In this document: in pieces, positions 8,899-17,390 of the stretch
Numbering within the stretch: position 1 is the stretch's first letter
How the letters are laid out: every line of letters begins with the position of its first letter
Assembly (NCBI RefSeq): GCF_015209965.1
Contig: NZ_MU158690.1
Location: 558,854 to 622,853 of the forward strand
Length of the DNA stretch: 64,000 nucleotides
From: Sphingobacterium pedocola
Lineage (GTDB): Bacteria > Bacteroidota > Bacteroidia > Sphingobacteriales > Sphingobacteriaceae
Direction: 5' to 3'
Program-made: the position numbers and the translations under genes
The notes under the pieces: model-generated
Databases searched by the model: none
Seen by the model: the letters and a program-made list of their open reading frames with translations, nothing else
Told to the model about the DNA's origin: nothing

Positions 8899-9366
8899 TT
8901 AAGGACGGGATAACAAATCCCGAACTTGCTGTGTCGCATTTTTATTGTCTACTTTTTTTATAATGTGCTGGATAATTCCGTTTTCGTTAATGATAAAAGT
9001 TGTACGGGCTGTTCCCATATATTTTTTGCCATACATGTTTTTTTCAATCCAAACACCATAATCGTTAACAATTTTTTGATCTTCATCAGCTAATAGCGTA
9101 AAAGGTAAATCAAATTTAGCAATGAATTTTTGATGTGATTGTTCACTGTCGATACTGACACCTATTACTTCGATCCCATCGTTAATCAGACTTTGATAAT
9201 TGTCGCGGTAATTGCATGCTTCGGTCGTACATCCCGGTGTATTATCTTTCGGATAAAAATATAAAATGACTTTCTTGCCTTTGAAATCTGAAAGTTTTAC
9301 CGTTTCACCTTTTTGATTTTTCGCGGTGATCTCAGGAGCTTTATCTCCTATTTGTAGTGTTGCCAT
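8899..9366 (-). CDS. bcp: Thioredoxin-dependent thiol peroxidase (Bcp/PrxQ)
   Basis: Peroxiredoxin of the Bcp/PrxQ class, 155 aa, reducing hydrogen and organic peroxides at the expense of thioredoxin. The peroxidatic Cys46 and resolving Cys51 are in DNTPGCTTEACNYRDNY, five residues apart, as in atypical two-Cys PrxQ. The active-site Thr and conserved FYPKDNTPGC are intact. Cytoplasmic, no signal peptide. A T/A-rich repeat (AAAGAACAAAGAT twice, 8874-8899 region) sits between it and glyS. Confidence 0.95.
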   Translation of the reverse strand: MATLQIGDKAPEITAKNQKGETVKLSDFKGKKVILYFYPKDNTPGCTTEACNYRDNYQSLINDGIEVIGVSIDSEQSHQKFIAKFDLPFTLLADEDQKIVNDYGVWIEKNMYGKKYMGTARTTFIINENGIIQHIIKKVDNKNATQQVRDLLSRP

Positions 9367-9481
9367 GTCGTTTATTGATTAAGATAAAAGAGAAAAATAG
9401 CGATCGTCTTTGATTTTGATTCGTTTAAGATTTAAGATAATGGATCGAAGATCCCTGTTCTTAGCTCCATTAATCTTTGTG

Positions 9482-11203
9482 CTATTTCGTGAATTTTGCC
9501 TCATAAACTTTTTCATTGTCTTTCCAGTCTGTTACAACAAGTTTAAATGTATGGGTTCCTTTGGGTAGCGAGGAATCAAAGCGATGCCAAAGATGTCTGT
9601 TTTTGGAATCGTATTCCATTAATACCCATTCGCCATTAATATAACCGTCAAAAGATTGGATTCCAGAGAAATTATCCATTATCGTAAAGTCTATCTTAGT
9701 TTGTGCAGCTACATTTTTGCCATTACTGAGGTTGCGAGGTGTAATTGAAGGAGCGATCGTGTCTACGGCAACATAAAAATTTCCAAAATTACGTGTATTT
9801 ACAGTCACCCAGCCATTTTCAAATCTACCCCCCTCAGAGCCAGCTTCGACGGAAGCAATTATAGCCTTGTTCTGTAAATGTACTGGAAGGTTATTTGGCT
9901 TAATGCTCAATTTATACGTTGTAAATAGCGGAATTAAGTTATTATGTACTTTTTGTAACAAAGAATATCCTGTAGCCACCTGAGGACCTTCATGGTATTG
10001 AAAATCGAGATGGTCATATAACACACCTATAGGCATGTCTATTTTAACATTGGGCGCCTCGAATTTGTTATCTTTATTATAAGCAAATCGTTGCACGCCC
10101 GACGGTGTATTTACCTTTGGATTATAAGTCGCTTTATTTTGTACTTTAAAATTTAATTCGCTGCAATTTCCATGTACATCTTTCACCACGTATTTAAGGT
10201 CATGGACGAGATCATCCTTCAATTCGATAATTCCGCTATTTTCTAATAGCGTAAAAATATCAATGGGATTGCCAGGATCTTTAAAGCTTTTTTGTACTTT
10301 GGCCTTTGTTATTTTCCAATATGGGTAATCGAAATAAGAATGAATGCCCCTTGATGTACTGAAATCCAATTCTTCAAAGAGAACTGTCGAAATAGGTTTC
10401 GCGTCCATAAATAGTTCAATCGAATACACTCCGTTTTGAAATCCGCCTGCGCGATGTCTGTCAATGGTATTGATTCCTAAACCGAATTTACCATTTACTG
10501 GAATGACTGCAGGCGAGGCTAGTGTATACCGGCCTGAGGTGGTCGCTTTTACCTGTTGATGCCGTCGAGGTGTATGCTCATTGAAAATCCCATCATTAAG
10601 ATCGTAAATAGTAACACCGTTAATTGTAGGATTAAATCGGTCAGTAAAATGTAAGCCGAATAATTGGGGGTTAAAAGGATGCTGACTTTTAGTATCTCGA
10701 ATTTCGAAATGTAAATGTGGGCCAGCTGAGCCTCCGGTATTTCCGGCGTTTCCTATGCGCTGCCCTTTAGTTAGGTTCACTTGGCGGGGTTCGAGCGCGA
10801 TGTCTACATCAAATCGCTTTTGCTTATATTGTTCTGCGCGGACAATATTTGTGAGAATGTCGTTAAAGCTGTCCATATGGAGATAAACAGATGTATACCC
10901 ATTAGGGTGGTCAATATAAATCGAATTACCCCCACCTCCGATTTGTACGCGGACACGCGAAACATAACCTTCTGCTGCCGCATGTAATGGAAGACCAATT
11001 TTCTGTTGCGTGCGGTAGTCGTCACCTGCATGAAAGTGCGTCGAACGTAATTCTCCAAATGTACCCGAAGCGTCGGGGTTAATATTCAATGGATTACGAA
11101 AATATCCTTGAGGGTAGCTCCGCGAAGTGATTATATCGTTGTTCTGTGCGACTGCGGATAAATAAAGCATTCCACAGCCTATGGCTAATATAAATTTATG
11201 CAT
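9482..11203 (-). CDS. Secreted M23 family metallopeptidase
   Basis: LytM/M23 zinc endopeptidase, 573 aa, with an N-terminal signal peptide (MHKFILAIGCGMLYLSAVAQ). The catalytic domain is near the N-terminus: THFHAGDDYRTQ gives zinc ligands H58 and D62, and GPHLHFEIRD gives H163 and H165 of the HxH pair. The remaining ~400 residues form a beta-rich extension with an Ig-like segment near the end (SGIQSFDGYINGEWVLMEYD). It probably cleaves peptidoglycan cross-links in the periplasm. It begins 1 base after the FAH gene stop, so the two are cotranscribed; no functional link is evident. Confidence 0.9.
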   Translation of the reverse strand: MHKFILAIGCGMLYLSAVAQNNDIITSRSYPQGYFRNPLNINPDASGTFGELRSTHFHAGDDYRTQQKIGLPLHAAAEGYVSRVRVQIGGGGNSIYIDHPNGYTSVYLHMDSFNDILTNIVRAEQYKQKRFDVDIALEPRQVNLTKGQRIGNAGNTGGSAGPHLHFEIRDTKSQHPFNPQLFGLHFTDRFNPTINGVTIYDLNDGIFNEHTPRRHQQVKATTSGRYTLASPAVIPVNGKFGLGINTIDRHRAGGFQNGVYSIELFMDAKPISTVLFEELDFSTSRGIHSYFDYPYWKITKAKVQKSFKDPGNPIDIFTLLENSGIIELKDDLVHDLKYVVKDVHGNCSELNFKVQNKATYNPKVNTPSGVQRFAYNKDNKFEAPNVKIDMPIGVLYDHLDFQYHEGPQVATGYSLLQKVHNNLIPLFTTYKLSIKPNNLPVHLQNKAIIASVEAGSEGGRFENGWVTVNTRNFGNFYVAVDTIAPSITPRNLSNGKNVAAQTKIDFTIMDNFSGIQSFDGYINGEWVLMEYDSKNRHLWHRFDSSLPKGTHTFKLVVTDWKDNEKVYEAKFTK

Positions 11204-11204
11204 A

Positions 11205-11816
11205 CTATTTTATATTGCAGGTGAACATGGAACTATCTTCCAAAAACCCTTCCAACTTGTCCCCAATTTCTACGGGGCCGACTCCGGAAGGCGTACCTGT
11301 ATAGATCAAATCGCCCTTGCGCAACGTGATGTATTTCGAGATAAACACAATGAGACTATCAAAATCAAACATAACATCTCCCGTGTTGCCGTTTTGAACA
11401 GTTTTTCCATTTTTTGACAGCGAAAAATTGAGGTTGTTCACATTGTCAAATTCTTCCTTAGGTATCAAATTGCTGATAACTGCTGAATGATCGAAAGCCT
11501 TTGCGAGTTCCCATGGTAACGCTTTTTCTTTATGTGTGGATTGAATATCCCGAGCGGTAAAGTCGATTCCTAAACCTAATGCGTCATAATATTTATGGGC
11601 AAATTTTTGAGAAACATGCTTTCCTTCCTGACATATACGAATCACCACTTCAACTTCATAGTGTATATCCTTAGAAAATTCTGGATAATAAAAGTCTTTA
11701 TTGTCTTTTAAGATAGCGGTATCCGGTTTCATAAAAATTACCGGGTTTTCGGGAATCGGATTATTTAATTCTTTCGCATGATCTATATAATTTCTACCTA
11801 CGGCTATTACCTTCAT
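11205..11816 (-). CDS. Fumarylacetoacetate hydrolase (FAH) family protein
   Basis: FAH-fold enzyme of the short YcgM/FAHD1 type, 203 aa. Members hydrolyse or decarboxylate acylpyruvates and oxaloacetate-like 2-oxo acids with a divalent metal. Visible motifs: MKVIAVGRNYIDHAKELNN, metal ligands in HYEVEVVIRI (E54, E56), GIDFTARDIQ (D85) and TGTPSGVGPV. The start chosen is the ATG at 11816, which gives the family N-terminus; the 37 residues readable upstream have no family resemblance. The exact substrate cannot be told from sequence. Confidence 0.88.
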   Translation of the reverse strand: MKVIAVGRNYIDHAKELNNPIPENPVIFMKPDTAILKDNKDFYYPEFSKDIHYEVEVVIRICQEGKHVSQKFAHKYYDALGLGIDFTARDIQSTHKEKALPWELAKAFDHSAVISNLIPKEEFDNVNNLNFSLSKNGKTVQNGNTGDVMFDFDSLIVFISKYITLRKGDLIYTGTPSGVGPVEIGDKLEGFLEDSSMFTCNIK

Positions 11817-12000
11817 CTGCTTATTTTTATTGTTCGTTGTGACATGTATGCTTTGAAACAAAAATAAGTAAAATAAAACTAATGGTGCTTGGACAAAATT
11901 GTTCCGACATACTTCCAATTTTTCCACTATAAATACATTATCAAAGGCTGAGGAAAACCGAACTTGCTAGCTTGCCGTAGGTAAATCGATAACCGCGCGG

Positions 12001-12023
12001 TGTTCATTCCTACAATATGAACA
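12001..12023. promoter_or_regulatory. Dyad TGTTCAT-N9-ATGAACA
   Basis: Perfect 7-bp inverted repeat with a 9-base centre, about 140 bases before the HAD gene. The same architecture (GTTCAT-N9-ATGAAC) recurs at 57628-57648 upstream of the ECF sigma gene. Looks like an operator for a dimeric regulator that is not encoded here. Confidence 0.45.
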
Positions 12024-12123
12024 AACGCGAATGAATAATTTGCATTTTTATTCTACGTAATTATAGTTGTATGTAAATGCAAAAAAAATACGAATAATGT
12101 TTTTCTATTTGCTTTCGTGATTG

Positions 12124-12145
12124 CAAAGCATTTTATCTAAGTTTG
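12124..12145 (+). promoter_or_regulatory. Promoter core of the HAD gene, related to the arg promoter
   Basis: CAAAGCATTTTATCTAAGTT (from 12124) ends with a -7 box TAAGTTTG at 12138-12145. It matches the arg promoter 2417-2439 except for two A residues missing and one A/T change. Upstream TTGCTTT (12110-12116) and AAAGCA (12125-12130) form a short inverted repeat that mirrors the outer part of the arg palindrome. A good -33 TTG at the standard distance is absent. Confidence 0.45.
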
Positions 12146-12164
12146 AATAAAAAGAAAAGATTAT

Positions 12165-12869
12165 ATGATAGCACAATTAGAACAATTAGACGCTGTATTA
12201 TTTGATTTAGATGGAACATTAATTGATTCTGAGTACTTTTATTATAGCAATTGGTCTCCGATATTGGCGAAGGAATTCGGACTTCGGATTACTTTTGAAG
12301 ATTGGATACAGTATTTTGCAGGACATACTTTAGTGCGAAATGTAAGCATGCTGATGGACAGTTATGGAATAGAAACGACGGAAGAGTTTATGTGGAAAGA
12401 AACCCGTGCTAATTATGCTAAGTCGGATATGACTACTATTCGACTTATGCCTTATGCTAAAGAGATTCTAGAAAAATTAACAACTGAAAATAAAAGATTA
12501 GCATTAGTTACTTCAAGCTATCAAACGACAGTAGATACCGTTTTGGGTCAGCACGGATTATTGGAGCATTTCGAGTTTTTTATTACGAGAGAGAAGGTCG
12601 TATATGCGAAGCCGAATCCAGAACCGTATCTCCTGGCTACGGAGACTTTGGGTCTCCCTAAGGAAAATATTATGGCAATAGAAGATACGTCGACAGGTTG
12701 CGCGGCAGCAAAAGGAGCAGGGCTGACTTGTGTAGCGGTGACGAAATATGGATCGGAAATTGAAAAGTTGTCTAAAGCTGACCGTATCGTAGGTAGTTTG
12801 CAAGAAGTCAACGAGCTGTTATTTGCAAATGATGAAGGAGGATTATCTGTATTAGGATATAAGAAATGA
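12165..12869 (+). CDS. HAD-superfamily hydrolase, beta-phosphoglucomutase-like
   Basis: Haloacid-dehalogenase phosphatase with a helical cap, 234 aa, cytoplasmic. Motif I is VLFDLDGTLIDS (D14 nucleophile, D16), motif II is the Thr/Ser in ALVTSSYQT, motif III the Lys in YAKPNPEPY, and motif IV AIEDTSTGCAAAKGAG. This is the class IA arrangement of sugar-phosphate phosphatases and beta-phosphoglucomutases; substrate is not predictable. It is monocistronic between a promoter resembling that of the arg operon and a terminator that overlaps its stop codon. Confidence 0.88.
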   Translation: MIAQLEQLDAVLFDLDGTLIDSEYFYYSNWSPILAKEFGLRITFEDWIQYFAGHTLVRNVSMLMDSYGIETTEEFMWKETRANYAKSDMTTIRLMPYAKEILEKLTTENKRLALVTSSYQTTVDTVLGQHGLLEHFEFFITREKVVYAKPNPEPYLLATETLGLPKENIMAIEDTSTGCAAAKGAGLTCVAVTKYGSEIEKLSKADRIVGSLQEVNELLFANDEGGLSVLGYKK

Positions 12870-12909
12870 GAAAAGGGAAGCTATTGTAAGTTCCCTTTTC
12901 TCATTTCTT
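12861..12909. terminator. Bidirectional terminator overlapping both stop codons
   Basis: A perfect 19-bp stem (AAGAAATGAGAAAAGGGAA, 12861-12879, with 12891-12909) and 11-nt loop. The HAD stop (12867-12869) is inside the left arm and the nrdF stop (12908-12910) at the end of the right arm, so both convergent genes finish within the hairpin. Confidence 0.9.
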
Positions 12910-13894
12910 ATACTTCTACCGTGGCATCCATTTTAAAATCATCATCCATTAGATGGACAATCTCCATTGATTTTTCGTAGTTTGTTGATTTCTTAGAGAA
13001 GAAATCGTGTTGTGTAGTTTCGGTATTCAGCCCGTTTAATACGATTGGATTTACCTGTTTTACTTCAAAAATTGGATCAAATCCTAAATTCATCAAGGCT
13101 TTGTTCCCGTTATAACGTACATATTCCTTTACTTCCGCAGTGAGGCCCACAACAGTATACAACTCTTCGGTATATTTGATTTCGTTTTCGTATAAGTCAT
13201 TTAGTAAGGCTAGGAATTTTTCTTTGACTTGGCTTTTATTGGAAAGCTTGGCATATACTTCTTGCGCAATCAAACCTACGAATACACCGTGTATAGATTC
13301 ATCCGCAACGATCTTTTTGATAATATCTGCGGAGGCCACCATCTGTCCCTGTCCGCACAACCACAACGGGAGGAAGAAACCAGAATAGAATAAGAACGAC
13401 TCCAATAATACGGAGGCAGCCAATGCCATGAATAGTTCTTCATCAGAAACATTTTCTTTATCAATGGCGCGGTAATACTTATCGATGGTTCCGGCTTTAT
13501 ATTGCAAGAATTTATTTTCCGACACCCAGCCAAATACATCATTGATCTCGTTTGTTGTCGATACTGTGGTAAAAATAGTAGAGTATGATTTAGCATGAAT
13601 AGCTTCCATCATACACATATATGACAGTACGGCTTTGTTTTGCAATGAATCGATATGATCGATAATTTTGGGCATACCTGTATGGCTTTGCAATGTATCC
13701 AATAGGGTCAAGCCTCCCAAAGCTTTTTTATAGCATTCTTTCATATCCCAGCTTAAGCCTTTCCAGCTATCGATGTCTTTAGAAGGAATGTATTCTGTAT
13801 CAATCCAGAATTGTCTGATATTTTGTTCCCAAAACATTAATGCATAATCATTGTCCGGGGTATTCCAGTTTACCGCTGTAAATTGTTTACTCAT
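12908..13894 (-). CDS. nrdF: Class Ib ribonucleotide reductase beta subunit
   Basis: Small subunit holding the dimetal-tyrosyl radical cofactor, 328 aa. The metal ligands can be placed at D66, E97, H100 (MMEAIHAKSY), E165, E199 and H202 (ADESIHGVF), with the radical tyrosine at Y104. With nrdH and nrdI in the same operon this is the class Ib, Mn-capable NrdF. The start is the ATG at 13894 (MSKQFTAVNW); the codon before it in frame is GTG. The tail carries the usual C-terminal docking stretch. A long hairpin separates it from nrdE. Confidence 0.95.
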   Translation of the reverse strand: MSKQFTAVNWNTPDNDYALMFWEQNIRQFWIDTEYIPSKDIDSWKGLSWDMKECYKKALGGLTLLDTLQSHTGMPKIIDHIDSLQNKAVLSYMCMMEAIHAKSYSTIFTTVSTTNEINDVFGWVSENKFLQYKAGTIDKYYRAIDKENVSDEELFMALAASVLLESFLFYSGFFLPLWLCGQGQMVASADIIKKIVADESIHGVFVGLIAQEVYAKLSNKSQVKEKFLALLNDLYENEIKYTEELYTVVGLTAEVKEYVRYNGNKALMNLGFDPIFEVKQVNPIVLNGLNTETTQHDFFSKKSTNYEKSMEIVHLMDDDFKMDATVEV

Positions 13895-13916
13895 CACGTA
13901 TTCTATTTGTTAAAGA

Positions 13917-13955
13917 AGCAGAAATAGATCGGTATTAAACCGTTCTATTTCTGCT
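13917..13955. repeat. Hairpin in the nrdE-nrdF spacer
   Basis: AGCAGAAATAGATCGGT (13917-13933) and 13939-13955 are reverse complements over 17 bases with one mismatch; loop ATTAA. There is no T-run on the nrdE-to-nrdF side, so it is more likely an mRNA stability or processing element than a terminator. Confidence 0.7.
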
Positions 13956-13985
13956 CCTGTGTTTTGTGTAGTGGTTAATGTATTT

Positions 13986-16091
13986 TTATGCCGAACACGA
14001 TACACACTCGTCAATGCTTGACTTACGTGTGCGGGTGTAGTACAAGGATTTTAAGCCCATTTTGTGTGCATAGATATAGTATTTAGACAAGTCGCGCGTA
14101 CTATCTTTTGAATTGGTATGAAGAATCGTCGAAACACCTTGATCGATATGCCGTTGAATTACGGAAACCAGTTTCAATACTTTGAACTGATCCATATCGT
14201 ATGCTGATTTGAAGTAGAAATAATTGTCGTTCGTCAAATAAGGCATAGGATAATACGTTGTGCTATCTCCATATTCACGCACCTCGATGATATCTACCAC
14301 AGGCATTACCGACGCGGTTGCATTCATAATGTATGATGTAGATTGATTAGGAGCGATTGCTAAGCGGTAAGCATGATACACTCCGTGCTCCTGTACTTGT
14401 CCTTTCAAGTTCGTCCAATCAGCTACAGTAGGAATGTGTACTCCTTCAAATAGTTCTTTTACCTTGTCTGTTTTTGGTGTATACTCGCGGTTCACATACA
14501 TGTCAAAATATGAGCCATCGGCATAACCTGATTTTTCGAAACCTGTAAATGTTTTGTTGCGCTCTTTTGCAATCTCCATCGACGCCTCTAATGAATAGTA
14601 GTTCATCATCATGAAAAATGTATTGGCGAAATCCAGTGCTTCTGTAGATTCATACATGATGAAGCTTTTTGCCAAGAACCCATGTAAATTCATAGCACCC
14701 AAACCTACAGAGTGTAATTCGCGGTTTGCTTTCGCAATAGAAGGCACCATCTCGATATTTGTCACGTCGGATACTACAGTTAGGGACCGCATCGCGGTTT
14801 TTACGGTCTCTTTGATACGCTTATTCTCCATTACAGTTGCAATGTTCAGTGAACCGAGGTTACATGAAATGCCATAGCGGATTGTGTCTTCTCTACCATA
14901 AATTTCGATATCAGAAACTTCCGAAACCTGCATAATTTCTGTACATAAGTTAGAGAATTTCACTTTTCCTATTCCATTCAAAGCATGTGCACGGTTTGCA
15001 TTTTCCTTGAAGAAAATATATGGATAGCCAGATTCTTTTTGTGTTTGCGCTATCTTCACCAACATGTGGCGGGCATTGATTTTTTTCTTCTTAACGTTTG
15101 GATTGGTGATCAATTCATCGTACATCTCATCCATATCCATTTCGTCAAGGGGCTTACCATACTCTTGCATTACGGTATGTGGATAGATTAAGTAGCAGGC
15201 TTCGTCTTTCTCGGCCAATTCCATGAATTTATCAGGAATAATAATGCCGATGGATAACGATTTAATACGAACTTTCTCATCAACATTAATTTTTTTGCAA
15301 TCCAGGAATTCTTCTATATCAGAATGGAAGATATTTAAATATACCGCTCCAGCACCAGGACGTTGCCCTAATTGGTTGGCATAGGAAAATGTATCTTCCA
15401 TAATCTTCATGATGGGTAAAACACCGCCCGCACGTCCGTCTACGCCTTTAATAGCTTCACCACGTCCGCGGATTTTTGAGATATTAAATGAAACTCCTCC
15501 ACCTATTGATGATAATTTCATTGCTGAATCTACTGCGTAGCCAATACCGTTTAGATTGTCACCTATTTCATCCAGAAAACAGGAAACAAGTTCTCCAGAA
15601 CGTTTTTTTCCAGCGTTCAAGAATGTCGGGGTAGCAGGTTGATATTCTTGATTGATCATTATTTCGGCGTATTGGATGGCCTTTTCAACCCCTTCTTCCC
15701 GTGCTAAAAATAAAGATACTGCTACGACACGGTCTTCATAACGCTCTAAGAATTTCTCTCCGGAGTCGTCGCGTAGTGCATAGCTTTGGAAAAACTTGAA
15801 AGCTGCCATAAAAGATTGAAAACGAAACTTTTTAGCATATACAAAATTGTATACTTCTTCCATTTGTTCAAACGTAAACCATTGATAGAAGTCAATGTAA
15901 TAATTGTTTTCTACCAGATAATCAATTTTTTCCTTTAGATTGTAAAAGAATACCGTATTCTTATTGACATATTCTAGGAAATAGGCGCGAACAGCCTCTT
16001 TATCTTTGTGAAGGCTGAACTCGTCATCATGTTTAATCATGATTTCGTTATTAAGCAATATCCAGTTTTTTGCTACCTCGTTTGCTATCAT
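13986..16091 (-). CDS. nrdE: Class Ib ribonucleotide reductase alpha subunit
   Basis: Catalytic subunit reducing ribonucleoside diphosphates, 701 aa. Catalytic residues: C171 (RSGELVSCFLDE), N381-C383-E385 (FSNLCTEIMQ), C410 (GISCNLGSLN), the C-terminal shuttle pair in DECVSCSA, and [15 protein letters not shown] tyrosines near the C-terminus (KSLYYTRTRK). There is no N-terminal ATP cone, as expected for class Ib. The ATG at 16091 lies inside nrdI (41-base overlap). Confidence 0.97.
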   Translation of the reverse strand: MIANEVAKNWILLNNEIMIKHDDEFSLHKDKEAVRAYFLEYVNKNTVFFYNLKEKIDYLVENNYYIDFYQWFTFEQMEEVYNFVYAKKFRFQSFMAAFKFFQSYALRDDSGEKFLERYEDRVVAVSLFLAREEGVEKAIQYAEIMINQEYQPATPTFLNAGKKRSGELVSCFLDEIGDNLNGIGYAVDSAMKLSSIGGGVSFNISKIRGRGEAIKGVDGRAGGVLPIMKIMEDTFSYANQLGQRPGAGAVYLNIFHSDIEEFLDCKKINVDEKVRIKSLSIGIIIPDKFMELAEKDEACYLIYPHTVMQEYGKPLDEMDMDEMYDELITNPNVKKKKINARHMLVKIAQTQKESGYPYIFFKENANRAHALNGIGKVKFSNLCTEIMQVSEVSDIEIYGREDTIRYGISCNLGSLNIATVMENKRIKETVKTAMRSLTVVSDVTNIEMVPSIAKANRELHSVGLGAMNLHGFLAKSFIMYESTEALDFANTFFMMMNYYSLEASMEIAKERNKTFTGFEKSGYADGSYFDMYVNREYTPKTDKVKELFEGVHIPTVADWTNLKGQVQEHGVYHAYRLAIAPNQSTSYIMNATASVMPVVDIIEVREYGDSTTYYPMPYLTNDNYFYFKSAYDMDQFKVLKLVSVIQRHIDQGVSTILHTNSKDSTRDLSKYYIYAHKMGLKSLYYTRTRKSSIDECVSCSA

Positions 16092-16467
16092 AGTATTGAT
16101 TTTTTATGATGTCTATAAATTGATTAATATCCTCCATTGTTCCCGATAGCTCAAATTTGAAGGCCATTGGGATGTCGTATTGTTCTGCAATTTTATCTGC
16201 TGCTGCGCCAAAATTTCTTCCCCAATTGCGATTGCCGCTTGAAGTCACCGAAAAAAAGTTGCTGTGCTGTGTCTGTAAAAATTCCTCAGTTAACGAGGGC
16301 ACTTTGCCAAAATTAGTCGTAAAAGTAACGAGGTGTCCCGGTTTGTCAGCCACCATATCCTTGTGGATGCGGTGTGCCGTCCAGCCTGTGATCTGAGTTA
16401 CTTTATCTATAAAGCGCTGTACATTGCCCGTTTTGCTATCGTAATATAAATGTGTCATGTTAGTCAT
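16051..16467 (-). CDS. nrdI: Flavodoxin-like NrdI
   Basis: Flavoprotein that supplies oxidant for assembling the dimanganese-tyrosyl radical in NrdF, 138 aa. The FMN phosphate loop is YYDSKTGNVQRFI (9-21), and TTNFGKVP plus SSGNRNWGRNFG form the flavin-binding 50s and 80s loops. Start at 16467 or the second ATG at 16458. Its 3' end overlaps nrdE by 41 bases, implying translational coupling. Confidence 0.94.
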   Translation of the reverse strand: MTNMTHLYYDSKTGNVQRFIDKVTQITGWTAHRIHKDMVADKPGHLVTFTTNFGKVPSLTEEFLQTQHSNFFSVTSSGNRNWGRNFGAAADKIAEQYDIPMAFKFELSGTMEDINQFIDIIKNQYYDSKRGSKKLDIA

Positions 16468-16488
16468 GCTTTAAATAATACGAGTTTC

Positions 16489-16725
16489 TTAGTGAGCAAT
16501 AGCTGCTTCTAATTCTTCTGGTCTGAATCCTATAATACGGTGTTTTATTTCGTCTTCTTCTAGCACAATTACCGTAGGTACGGTTCTTACTTTGAACTTA
16601 ACCGCCAATTCAGGTTCATCGAAAGGATTAACCGTTTCGTAAGAGATACCTTTGTTGTCAAGGTAAGCCGATACTTGTGCGCATGGAGCACAGTCATTTT
16701 TTTCGAATTTAATGATTCTTGCCAT
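16489..16725 (-). CDS. nrdH: NrdH-like glutaredoxin/thioredoxin
   Basis: 78-aa thioredoxin-fold electron donor for NrdE. The redox motif is C12-A-P-C15 (FEKNDCAPCAQV), followed by the cis-Pro segment RTVPTVIVLEEDE. Classical NrdH has CxQC; CAPC is a variant, so a generic thioredoxin-family label is also possible, but its place as first gene of the nrdHIEF operon supports this role. Confidence 0.88.
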   Translation of the reverse strand: MARIIKFEKNDCAPCAQVSAYLDNKGISYETVNPFDEPELAVKFKVRTVPTVIVLEEDEIKHRIIGFRPEELEAAIAH

Positions 16726-16860
16726 GTTATAGTTAAGTTTAAAAGTAACAGAAGAAGTTAATCCGCTGATACCACGTTTAATGAATTATGATTTTTCGAG
16801 ATTGTCAAAATCTCTCGCTAAACAAATATCATATATTTTATACGCGAGCGGTAGTTATAC

Positions 16861-17044
16861 TTTTCCACATTAATTTTAAAACTTCAGCAGAAATGCACTT
16901 GGTGGAGGTGGTTTTTGTATAATGATTTGTTTTACAGGTTTTAAGTTATGTGGATAACTTTAAAAACGTTATTTTGCAGTAGGATTTTTGCACTGAAAAA
17001 ATGACTAATATATGCCAAAAAAACTTTTTAATTTTTGTGGATTA
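16861..17044. promoter_or_regulatory. Cluster of DnaA-box-like sites upstream of nrdH
   Basis: TTATCCACA is present exactly on the minus strand at 16949-16957; TTTTCCACA at 16861-16869 (+) and TAATCCACA at 17036-17044 (-) each differ by one base. Three sites within 184 bases before the ribonucleotide reductase operon suggest DnaA-linked control of dNTP supply, as known for E. coli nrdAB. An origin is less likely because no dnaA, parAB or gyrase gene is near. Confidence 0.4.
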
Positions 17045-17088
17045 TCTCAAAAAAATAAGTAACGTTATAGGAGTTTCCTAAAGAGTTA

Positions 17089-17377
17089 ATGATACTAAAA
17101 TTACGTCATTCTTTTACAGACAACTTCTCTTTTTGTTTAAAATCCATACAGAGGAGAATATCGCTTATCAACAGCATCTTCCGAAATATTAGCGCTAGCT
17201 GATTACCAACGACCACCAACTATCCGCATAAGTGAGGATAGAAACTATAATCTCACCTGGCATGGGGAAGAGAGAGAGGGAGAGCTTCCAATAACGAAAG
17301 AAGAGATGGAGGATAGAGAAAAGCATACTGTTATTTATATTAAAAAACGCAGATTGTTAAGTTATGAAATAACTTAA
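17089..17377 (+). pseudogene. Possible frameshifted small gene
   Basis: ATG at 17089 opens MILKLRHSFTDNFSFCLKS and then runs to a stop at 17200. In the next frame an open stretch runs from 17141 to the stop at 17375-17377 (about 78 codons, for example RISEDRNYNLTWHGEE then GELPITKEEMEDREKH), without its own good start. A single indel near TTTGTTTAAAATCC (17134-17147) would join them into a ~96-residue protein. The final stop lies inside a 22-bp terminator hairpin, as for real genes in this window. No family recognised; could also be an intact short gene using a non-ATG start, or chance. Confidence 0.35.
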
Positions 17378-17390
17378 CAATCTGCGTTTT
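17344..17390. terminator. 22-bp terminator hairpin ending the eleven-gene surface locus
   Basis: AAAACGCAGATTGTTAAGTT plus AT (17344-17365) is perfectly complementary to 17369-17390, loop GAA. A-run on one side and T-run on the other make it bidirectional. It lies 54 bases after the last gene of the minus-strand locus and includes the stop of the plus-strand remnant. Confidence 0.9.

Larger units (their letters stand above)
11817..12164. other. 348-base divergent intergenic region
   Basis: Region between the FAH gene (-) and the HAD phosphatase gene (+). It holds a dyad at 12001-12023 and the HAD promoter near 12138, both listed separately. A second imperfect pair TTCATTC (12003-12009) and GAATGAA (12030-12036) overlaps the dyad. 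No coding potential was recognised. Confidence 0.6.

Noticed and set aside
11817..11927. N-terminal extension of the FAH protein
   Set aside because: The extra 37 residues are not family-like, and the internal ATG gives the standard N-terminus.
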